Positions 47,501 through 56,564 of a stretch of DNA of 64,000 bases are shown here, in pieces (the stretch's first letter is position 1; every line of letters begins with the position of its first letter). Source of the stretch: Erodium maritimum (taxonomy: Eukaryota > Streptophyta > Magnoliopsida > Geraniales > Geraniaceae); assembly GCA_963921825.1 (NCBI GenBank), contig OY997591.1, forward strand, positions 22,439,515-22,503,514, read 5' to 3'. A program made the position numbers and the translations under genes. A model generated the notes under the pieces. That model was not told where the DNA came from and did not search any database. It saw only the letters and a program-made list of their open reading frames with translations.

Positions 47501-48133
47501 TGGTGATGTGAAACAAATTATGAGTTCATGGTTCCATTTGGTGGATTCAATATACAAAAAAGATATGGGTTAAGGTTCTTAAAATCTCATACTGGCGATT
47601 ATGGTTAGTAGGGAATGCATTTATGTTTGAAAACAGGCTGGATTCTGTTGAGGCGATCTTCTATATAACTCAGAACCAAGCTTACAGTTGGAAGTGAGCA
47701 AAATTCAATCAATTGTATTTCTTCTCTTTTGAGAGATTGAATGCCACTCCCTTGTTGTGTGTTAAATCTAAAAGAGGAACTTAACTGTTAGTGATTTTGG
47801 TTTCAATAGCTAATATTAGTTCTTTTGATTATTGGAGATACATATCTGATTTTAGTTGTTGTAATTATTTCATTTTAATTTTTAGTTGTTAGCTATTGTA
47901 TAGTTCTTTTGTGTAGAGCGTATAATATAATGTTTTCAATCCCTGATCTTTCTTGATGTTTGTTTCCTTAATTGGCTTGGTAGCTCAACTAGTAAAGATG
48001 TATAAAGATGTTTTGGCTGAATCTGGCCCTATTTTATTGTGATTGTGGGTTCTATAGCTATAACCATGTTTCTTGTTTTTCCTTTTCAATCCCTTCAGAA
48101 GGTTTTTTGTATAAAAATTTGCATTACTGATCA
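41525..48133 (+). mobile_element. Second LINE type, copy 2, split by a solo LTR
   Basis: Remnants on the plus strand run in order: endonuclease C-terminus with SDHRAIML (near 41720), linker, RT (SLMGGPNKI near 42490, the open frame 42766-43143 with a SPLIFGIVAEG segment), then the connection region (43200-43630). After the LTR (43631-46830) it continues at 46836 with the HYWEDL and MRRDPIDWEIWEW motifs shared with copy 1 (29.5-29.7 kb). A 3' UTR follows to GCATTACTGATCAAAAAG (near 48130). In the catalytic box both aspartates are lost: FANG at 42985-42996. Numerous stops. Confidence 0.8.
43631..46830 (+). repeat. Solo LTR, type I, inside the LINE at 41525-48133
   Basis: It runs from TGTAAGAACCGC to GGGGCATGACA, 3200 bp, flanked by AATGG (43626-43630) and AGTGG (46831-46835), a target duplication with one mismatch. 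The tandem array is the longest of the family (about 45310-45880, around ten units). Two roughly 100-bp units with GGGCCCGCCTGACAATAAA and GGTTGGCTAGCCTTCCG motifs lie at about 45910-46130. The palindrome is at 46537-46554. Confidence 0.88.
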
Positions 48134-48139
48134 AAAAGA

Positions 48140-48417
48140 ATTTTTTATACCACGTAATAATAACTATGCATACCAATTGGGAGAAGATAATAAACTATGG
48201 ATCTATGTAGTTTTATAGATGTCATATCATTAGATTGAGCAAATGCTTATAAATGTATCATCTATATAATGGTTTATAAACATAATATATGTATTAATTA
48301 TCATCCAACTCTAAGACTAACCATTGAGTGATAGATTTTCCTGACAATATATCAAATCCGTACTAATTTAAGGTAAGATTCATGACAAAATTTCTAGTTT
48401 GTTTAGTTTCACACTCA
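48140..48417. repeat. Segment homologous to 36.45-36.72 kb
   Basis: AT-rich, no ORF. Aligned motifs include AATAAACTATGGAT versus AATAAATCATGGAT and GGTAAGATTCATGACAAAAT versus GGTAAGATTCATGATAAAAT, ending in CACACTCATTAAGTT in both. The Mutator-like element at 48428 is inserted exactly after this in one copy only. Confidence 0.6.
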
Positions 48418-48427
48418 TTAAGTTATA

Positions 48428-49802
48428 GAGGAAAAATCTATTGAGAACCACTCTTAACATAGGAACTATGAGAACTAATCCTAGCCACACACATTTAAGA
48501 TCCAACATTCACCATGATGCCACATCATCATCTCAATTCTACCATGGTTCACGCCTATTTCATCTATTCTCACACAAGCAAGGGCATAATTGTAATAGCA
48601 TGGTGCCATGTGGACAACTGTCCATATTTTTTCACCAATTCACTAATTTAATATTTCCCGATTCGTTTGAACTCCGATTAACTTCAAACTTGCGCCAATA
48701 TTTTTCTTTTTTCAAGGGCTTTAAATCAAGATCATTCATGAATATATTTTGAAGCACGAAAATAAAAATTTATATCAAGGTGATAAAAATAATGTTGAGC
48801 GTTGATAAATCTTCACTAATAAATGTTTTATATCGTAGTACCAAACTAGTGCTAAATGTTGATAAAAAAACATGTAATGAGGTTATAAGAAACATATAAT
48901 GAGGTGATAAAAACCATTTTCAATTTTGATAATAAGTGTGATACACTAGAGTTTAACGTTGATAAAAAAAACTTGTGATGAGGTGATAAAAAACACGTAA
49001 TTCAATGATAAATCTAGTGTTTAGTGTTGCTAAAACTGGCGTTCATATAAAGCACGTGATGAGATGATAAAAATCATGATCAGTTTTGGAGAATGGGGTG
49101 ATAAAACCAGTGTAAAGTGTTGATAAAAACAGGGTAAAATTTTGATAAACCCAGAGCAAAGTGTTGATAAAAAATTACTCATATATAATTCCTTTAAAAA
49201 CTAGCCCCAACATAAAAAAAAAATTCGTGCTTCAAAAAAACATGTGACGGGGGTGATAAAATACACGTAATTTGAATGATAAACCTAGTGTTTAGTGTTG
49301 GTAAAACTAGTGTTCATAAAAAGCACGCGATGAAGTGATAAAATCATGATCAGTTTTGGAAAATGAGGTGATAAAACCAGTGTAAAGTGTTGATAAAACC
49401 AGTGTAAAAGTGTTGATAAATCCAGAGCAAAGTGTTGATAAAAATTACCCAGATTTTTTTATAAAAAAAATCTACCCCGAAATAATTTTTTTTTCGTGCT
49501 TCAAAATATATTCATGACTGATCTTGATTGAAAGCCCTTAAAAAAACAAAACTAATGGCGCAAGTTTGAAGCCAATCGGAGTTCAAACGAAGCGGGAAAA
49601 ATTAAATTAGTGAATTGGTTAAAAAAAATAATATGATAGTTTTACTAAAAAGCCCTTACCACTTACTAAAAAGTGTTGTTTTTTTTGCAGTCAACAAGTC
49701 AACTACTCAATTGCATCTCATCCATCCATTCCTAAAATGGATGACTTAGATTGGTTCTTGCGGTTCCTACGTTAAAACATGGTTCTCACCAGATTTCTCC
49801 TC
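48428..49802. mobile_element. Non-autonomous Mutator-like element with long inverted repeats
   Basis: 1375 bp flanked by an exact 10-bp duplication TTAAGTTATA (48418-48427, 49803-49812). Ends GAGGAAAAATCTATTGAGAACC and the complement of GGTTCTCACCAGATTTCTCCTC form the terminal repeats. The pairing extends inside: 48640-48775 against about 49485-49630 share AATTCACTAATTTAAT and ATTCATGAATATATTTTGAAGC-like stretches. The centre carries two long direct copies (about 49040-49190 and 49310-49450), each with several GTGTTGATAAAACCAGTGTAA-like units. No transposase. Confidence 0.82.
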
Positions 49803-49812
49803 TTAAGTTATA

Positions 49813-50176
49813 TTTTAACATTAGGGTTTCTTGTAAAAATGTCAGCTATCAAAAAAAAAAATTCTCTAGCTCTACGAAACAACCCATAAACCATAGTTAT
49901 TATCGCCGCTAACATCGACTCTACCCCACAACCTCTCTCCTTCTCTCACCTTTTGTTCTCTTTAGTTCCTATGGAGTGTAGTCTCTTTTCCCCTAATCTA
50001 AGGCCGGTAAAGTCGAGAGTTAGAGCAAAATATGTTCCGTGTTTTGGTTGATGTACGATAGCCAGAGGGGTTTTGGGGTGGCTCAAATCCAATGTGGTTC
50101 TGCTAGCAGCATGGACAAATCTGTTCTCCTCACCATATCTCAAACAAGGTCCTCCATTGGGTGGATCCTCTCATAT
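49813..50176 (+). pseudogene. First part of a small ORF split by an LTR
   Basis: From an ATG at 50033-50041 the frame (start at 50039) is open up to the LTR at 50177. If the LTR and one copy of the CATAT duplication are set aside, the frame continues without a shift through 53370-53462 and stops at TAA, giving about 77 residues. The product has no recognised domain. It may be a captured exon or part of a LINE leader. The stretch 49813-50030 is non-coding. Confidence 0.4.
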
Positions 50177-53100
50177 TGTCACGCCCCAATTTCAGTAAAC
50201 CGAACTCGGGGCGCGAACGTTTAGAATAAGAAAACGCTCTGCAAACATTTCCATTAAAACAATTTACAATACCAGTTTAGTTCAACAAAAGCTAAATACA
50301 ATCCAAATAAAACGTCCCACAAGCGGACAAAAGGGCGAGGTATCCGTCGCTAGACCCAAAGTAAAAACCCGGACTCCGCTCCTAGCTCCACAAGCTTCGA
50401 GAGCTCACCTAGTCCGTCCCACGAACGGTACCTGTAGGAAAAGCAGCTAGGGGTGAGCGTTCGCTCACCACCACGAATAACAGACTGACTACGGCATACT
50501 TAGCAGACAAAGCCGGTGACACCAACCACGACCCAAAAGACACACACACGACCAGTACCTTCCTCAACTAACTCAACACTCGGACACGTGAAGTAGACCT
50601 CACACTACGATTGACGACCTCCTCCAAAGACACGACTGACAACCACGCAATACCAAACAAGATCGCAAAGGATCGCAAACCAGCTGCCAAGAACGCCCTC
50701 CCAGGACTCTAACCCGATCAGGCCAACCCAAGACTGCTGCAACTTACCGGGACTCTAACCCATAAGCCAGCCGGAAAATACTGCAACTTACTGGGACTCT
50801 AACCCATAAGCCAGCCGGAAAATGCTGCAACTTACTGGGACTCTAACCCATAAGCCAGCCAAGGTACGCTCACGAACCCAAACCACACACGCGCGGCCAG
50901 GACCCCTTTGTTGGCGGGCGGGCCCCCTACCCCGTCTGAACATGCAGACGCGTGTGCTCGTGGACCCCCGTTTCAGGAAGCGGGCCCCCAACCTCCGGTA
51001 ACCACAAACACAATCACAAACACAATCACAATCACAAGCAAGTTCACAACCAATGACAACACAGGTTCAACACTCATAGGCACTCATGGCCACCAAGACA
51101 CTAACAGTAAAACTCGGACTCAACAGCCCCACGGGCACTCACGGCCTCCCAAGACACACCGACAGTAAGACACGGACTCAACAGCCCCACAGGCACTCAC
51201 GGCCTCCCAAGACACCAACCATAAAACACGCTTGCAACTTACCGAGACTCTAACTCGTAAGCCAGCTAAAACGCCAACAGTAAAGTACGGGCTCTCAAGG
51301 CCACCCAAACACGAATAATAACACGGCTCTTATGGCCACCCCAGACTCGACAATAATAATACGGGCCCTCAAGGCCACCCAAAACTCGATAATAAAACAC
51401 GGGCTCTCAAGGCCGCCCAAGACACCAAAATAAACAATCAACCTCCGGGCATGGTCATATGCCTCCAGTAATTCAATTATCGCTAAGTTCTCTGATCCTA
51501 CGACACTACTAAGTGTCACATGCTTTTCTCTTGAACGCTACAATCCCGTATCATGCTTTTCTAATAATTAAATAAATCTACTCAACCCACGACACCCCGG
51601 TGTCACATGCAATTCTACTATTAACTTTCCCTAATCAGGGCCGAGATCCGGCTACTTTTCCCTACCTCAACTGAAGAGCAACCGCTACGCTTCCTAGCTG
51701 CTGACGTTCTGGCTCGCTAACTCCGAGCTTCACTTCGATCGAAGCCGGACGCTAAAGAGGACACGAAAGCCATAAATTAATAACGGTTCCACCGCTAAAT
51801 TAAAGGTTACTATTAAACCAGTCTAGACCCGACAATTGTCCATTAAACTCGAGCGGGCTAAAAGCGGGGTCACGGCGAATCGGGTTTGAGTACCCGAGCA
51901 CCGAAACCGGTGCATGCGAGGCACGGTCCCAATGCACAAATCCCGAGGTCCGATTCAGCGGTCCGCTTTTGTTCCTTTTTTTAAACCCAAGTAGCGTTCC
52001 ATTCTACCCAGAATTCCAGATTCGTTCCCAATTCCGATTACCAACCGTTTAGTCAAAACAGAACGGTTTTTGTTTTAAATCAAATTCCCCTTTTAAATTC
52101 AAATCTATTTCCGTTCCGATCTTTGTTTTTGAACAACCGCCCCTAAATCACGTTTACAAATTTGATTCTCAACTCCTCGATTTTAAACCGTTTTTAAAAC
52201 CGAAACGCCTTTAATTTCCTTTTCATTTTAAAACCTTCTTCCTTAAATTTGATTTTCCGTTTTACCACCTTTTCTTTCCAAAACAATGATTTCGATTCAA
52301 CCGAAGCAGATCCAAAATCCATCTTTTACTCCAATCTGATTTAATTGTTCCCTTTTCGATTCAAAAACCGTTCCAAATATTAATCAATTCCATTAGCGGG
52401 TTTAATCAAATATTAAACGATTTCATTAACAATTTTAACACTAAACAGATCCAAACTAAATCGAAACGGTTTTATTTCACTTTCTTTGTTTGTTACAACA
52501 AAACCCGATTTACAATAGTTCAAAGACGGGAAAAAATAGAGGTTCGGTTTCGAACCGGTCGGCCGCCGGCGAGGCGGCGTCGGCCGGGGCCTAACCGTAG
52601 AGGAGGGACGGCAAGGGCGGCGGCGGCGCACGGCGGCGCACGGCGGTGCACGACGACGGGCACGGCGGTGCACGGCTGGACTCTTCTCGGCTCAGATCCG
52701 GACGGCCATGGAGGCTTCGTCCCGGATCTGTCGAACGCGCCGGAGTCGAGCACGGCTGAGGAAGACGGCGTGGGGAGCTCGGGGACGGCGGCTTGACGGC
52801 GGCGTGGTTGGACGGATCTGGTGAGGGAGGAGGGTCGGACGGCGAGCTCGGGCTCGGTCGGCGCTGGCGTGGTTGGACGGAGGAGGTGAGGAGGACGGAG
52901 GTGATGGTCGGGGACGGCCGGTGGAGGTAGGCCGGTGGAGGTAGGCCGGTGGCGGCCGGCGACGGAGGAGGAAGGAGAGGACGAGGGCGGCGGTGGCTCC
53001 GGTAGCTCGGGAGGGAGAGACGGGGAAGAGGAGACGAGGAGTGGGAGGAGCTGGCCGGACGTGGGAGGTCGCCGGAGACCGGATCGGAAGGAGGGGTCGG

Positions 53101-53364
53101 AGACGACGAAGAGGAAGGAGTGGGGGAGGGTGGCTGCGGCTGAGTAGCGAGAGAGAGGAAGGGAATTTTAGGGTTTGACCCTAAAATTGCCCTTAAATAG
53201 GCAGGCCTGGTAAGTGGGCCGGGCTATCCGGGTCTGCAGCTTGGGCCGGGTCTGGCCCGCCCGGTCCAGCCTTTTGATTTTTTTTTTTTTTTTGACTTTT
53301 CGAACCGCTTCCCAATCCCGTCAATTAAAACCCGTAAAGACAATTAAATTTTCGGGACTTTACA
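50177..53364 (-). repeat. Solo LTR, type II
   Basis: The plus strand runs from TGTCACGCCCC to CGGGACTTTACA, 3188 bp, flanked by an exact duplication CATAT (50172-50176, 53365-53369). The 3' half is that of the whole family. The 5' half (about 51670-53364) matches the LTR at 441-6486: a GACGTTCTGGCTCGCTAACT-like stretch, T-rich middle, and a GC-rich block at 52550-53150 with repeated GGCGGCGCACGGC. A private 44-bp array lies at about 50737-50870 (CTTACTGGGACTCTAACCC core). ORFs in the GC-rich block are not credible genes. Confidence 0.9.
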
Positions 53365-53462
53365 CATATGATCTCAATGAATCAAGACGACGGACCGACA
53401 ATATCAAAACACCCCACTGTGTGTTGTGGGTTTTAGACGAAATGGCATCACAAGCTCTCTAA
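53365..53462 (+). pseudogene. Second part of the small ORF split by the LTR
   Basis: It continues the frame that stops at the LTR at 50176 and ends with TAA at 53460-53462 (motifs HCVLWVLDEMASQAL at the end). Not recognised; see the entry for 49813-50176. Confidence 0.4.
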
Positions 53463-53544
53463 TTAATATGAAAAAGTGTATCACTCACTATATTTTTATC
53501 CAAATTAAAGTATCATGGTGGATAAAACTAGAAAAATAGGTGCC

Positions 53545-53547
<3 letters not shown>

Positions 53548-53577
<30 letters not shown>
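53548..53577. repeat. (AT)n microsatellite
   Basis: Fifteen uninterrupted AT units in AT-rich DNA that otherwise resembles 36.85-36.96 kb. The relative at 36.9 kb lacks the expansion. Confidence 0.9.
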
Positions 53578-53580
<3 letters not shown>

Positions 53581-53605
53581 AATTCACCAATAAATATCTA
53601 TATTT

Positions 53606-54200
53606 TTTTATCAGCAAATTTATAGAAAGGCCCAACCCTGAAAATCAAAGAAGGGACGAGGAAAAACCTCAGAAACCATTACAAACAAAGAAGATCCTTC
53701 ATAAGGAACCTAGAGAAGAAAAGAAGATCTAGTATCTAAATTTTACAAACTTGAAGCTCAGACAGCAACAACAACAGACTAAAAAAAATTAGAAAGCTCT
53801 CAGAAGCAGATTTAGCAACCTTTAATCCCTAAGAAGAACAAACAAAACAAACCAAAGAAAAAAAAAGGAACAGGACAGATTTGACCCCTGCCAGCGCTCC
53901 AGATTCAAGCCTTCACGAGTCGAAAAAGAGCCACTCCCGCACATTTCTCGGCACCAAAGGGCACCCGCGACCAACACCATAGGAAGAGACGTAGTCCTGA
54001 CCTCCGACCTCGTCGCTGGAAAGATGAGGAGAGAGGCTGGACCGAACGAGAGCAGACCAGAATGACAATCTCGCCTTCCACCTCCATCCTTAGCGGCCTT
54101 GCACCTGCACTGCTCGGCTATAGATCTAGCCCGTCGAGGCCAACACCCGCGACGATCCCATGGGAGAGTTCGGCCCTGGCCTCTCAAGACTCTATCAATA
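53606..54200 (-). mobile_element. 3' part of a LINE, truncated
   Basis: The plus strand begins with a T-run and ATCAGCAAATTTATAG; on the minus strand this gives AAATTTGCTGAT plus A's, the LINE tail type also seen at 16489 and 40370. The ORF 54307-53822 (161 codons) within it has no recognised domain and ends in a hydrophobic phenylalanine-rich stretch. The right boundary is approximate. Confidence 0.5.
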
Positions 54201-55060
54201 CTGAAGTAGAAATTCTTAAACCAATCATGTGTAACATAAGAATCACGCCCGGAGGCACAACATCTAAATGTCACATCTTCACAGTATACATGAGGGCGAC
54301 ACACCATTTATAAATCACTATAGTAGCTATCAAGACGATGTAGTCAAAACGTTCGTCTGAATGACCTGGGAGACGCAATATTTCTCTTGCGTTGTTTTTG
54401 GTGAGCCACTTGGGAGATGCAATTTAATGTTACGTTTCCTAAGGCACCGATTGACTTGACCAAACTTGAGAGCTAAACAATCTATCTCTCATTGGACCCA
54501 AATTCTATTCATCAGCTTTTGGTTTCTCTAGCTATCCAAAAACACGATCGTCTTCACAAGGGTCTTAGAACCAGTTGATACCATCTTTCTCAAATTTCAA
54601 TACTTCAGTTTCATGTTGCTTAGAACAATAGCATTTTATGGTCAACAAGAGCGCCTTTTAAGATCTCAGCATTAGTATAATTAGGTGTTAATGATACCAT
54701 ACTCTCTCAATGCGGTATGGTATCATGAAAATGTAGAGCTTTGTCTTAAAATACAAGTACAAGTTATTTCTCCTTAAATAATATGTTAACAAACAAAGCA
54801 AAAAGAAAAAAGAAAAAGACAAAGACACACACAAGGAATGGGTTTATGTTGTTTTATTAGGTGCTTTTTTCAGCTTTGTGTCTGATCCCCTCGAGTTGAT
54901 TGGAACTTTTATGTATATGTTCTCCATATATAAATTTAATAAATCCATTGTTTATCAAAAACAAAATGTGTATTATTTATTTCCTTTGTAGTCTTGGAAT
55001 TTTCTATATATAAGAGTATTGAAACCTCATTATAATATCAAGAAAAAACATTTCATCTTT
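54201..55060. other. Intergenic, no gene seen
   Basis: No supportable ORF. TGGGAGA(C/T)GCAAT motifs near 54368 and 54412 are a short local repeat. The right part (54900-55060) leads into an LTR-like end. Confidence 0.35.
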
Positions 55061-55380
55061 TATACTTTACATGATATCAAAGCTGGTTCGTCCCACGGTC
55101 TGTTTGTCACCTTCACTTTGTGGCCTCCGGTCCATATGTAGATGTACAGTACTGCTATGGCCCACGTGTAGATGTCCATCCCTACACGTGAGGGTGAGTG
55201 TTGAAGTATAATCTCACATCTAATATAACTAAAAAAGCTACTCATAAAGGGTAAGGTCATACTCAACTAACAAGGTTGATCTTTTAGTAATGGAAGTTTG
55301 ACCCAACATAACAGGCCCTTTCTAATATAAATGTTTACACTTCTTTTCAATCATAGTTCTTTTTCACCTTTTTCGTTCAC
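55061..55380 (+). mobile_element. Possible TRIM or decayed Copia remnant
   Basis: TTTACATGATATCAAAGCTGG (around 55066) looks like an LTR end followed by a degenerate TGGTATCAGAGC primer site. About 120 bp further, GAGGGTGAGTGTTGAAG (around 55189) looks like a polypurine tract followed by an LTR start (TGTTGAAGTATAATC at 55199). Such a short internal region is typical of TRIMs. The two flanking LTRs could not be aligned convincingly. Confidence 0.35.
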
Positions 55381-55404
55381 AAGAATGATTGTAACTACTA
55401 GGGA

Positions 55405-55590
55405 GCACCATCAGAGAAATACAGGGGCGTCACCAAAGTTCTAGGAAGACGTAAATTGTCTCGCCCAAGTAGTATTGCCTAAGCTACGCAGTATAAGTAC
55501 TTAGGCAACACAACAACTAATCTTGCGTCAACTAGATGACACTTAGACGATGGAACTAAGGATTGAAAAACACCCCGAATCTAAGGGGAA
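55405..55590. repeat. Diverged repeat shared with 38390-38580
   Basis: See the entry at 38390; same orientation and order of motifs. No coding content. Confidence 0.6.
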
Positions 55591-56564
55591 CAAGATGTTA
55601 CTGACCCAATTAAGACGCGCTCGGGACGGGGAGTTTCTTATTCGGGGTGAGGAACGGGGCAACAAATGAGGCTTTTTGTTGAGGAAACATTAGGGACATG
55701 GTTGGTATTCTCCGCCCTGGTAATATTAATATATTTAACAAAAATTCAAAAAATATGTATGTACAAAATCCGTTCTCATTTTCATTTCTATGATTGGCAG
55801 TACATAATCCTCCCATTCTAATTTCTTGGATTGACATAAATCCGGACACACTTACCTCTCATCTTTTCTTTCCTTCTACTTCTTTCAATCTTATCTCTTT
55901 TTTTTTCTTTTTAACTTAGGTCACAGATGTAAGGAAACCCGAGCCATCTCCAAAGAATTTCTTTCCCAAGTCATTCTAGATATGATCAATGAAGAGCATC
56001 ATTATCAACGCGTGACCTTTCCAAGCCATCTTCTCTCATCGCCATTATTGTTGACTCACCGCGAAGATCAGATTTGAGTAGTGAAGACTATCGCTGCGAA
56101 AATCGTTCATGGCCGTGGTGTATCTACTAGACAATCACCTATCATCTCACCCTCAAGATTTGGATTCGTTCTCTGGTATCGACATTCGTAGTACAAAATC
56201 GCTGGAAAATTCAAAACACATCCGATCATGTAGAGAGAGGATAAGAAATGAGAGGCTATAGATGGAGGATAAGGAATAAGAGGGGTTTATGAGGGGTTTT
56301 TTCGTTTGTATTATTTACTTTTGTGAGGCGAGTTAGGGAATCCTTGAACCAGCCGGGGAAAAACATCCTATTGGGAGTTGGTCTTATGGTCTCATGTTTA
56401 TTTTTGAGGAAGGGAAACTAGAGTTTATAAGACATTCAACGGATATGGTCTCTCATTTACTTGGTAAGGAGATCTGCTCTTTATCTGTCTTTACTTTAAT
56501 CTATAACCCTTAACGCAATATTCTTCTTAAAAAAAATGCCTACATTAAGATCTCAGCATATAAG
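55591..56564. other. Intergenic, no gene seen
   Basis: Short ORFs only (for example 55849-55610 minus, 79 codons, with no recognisable feature). Nothing supportable. Confidence 0.35.

Noticed and set aside
52413..53178. GC-rich arginine-rich ORFs on both strands
   Set aside because: Low-complexity translation of GGCGG and GAGGA repeats in the solo LTR; frames conflict and are not conserved with the other type II copy.
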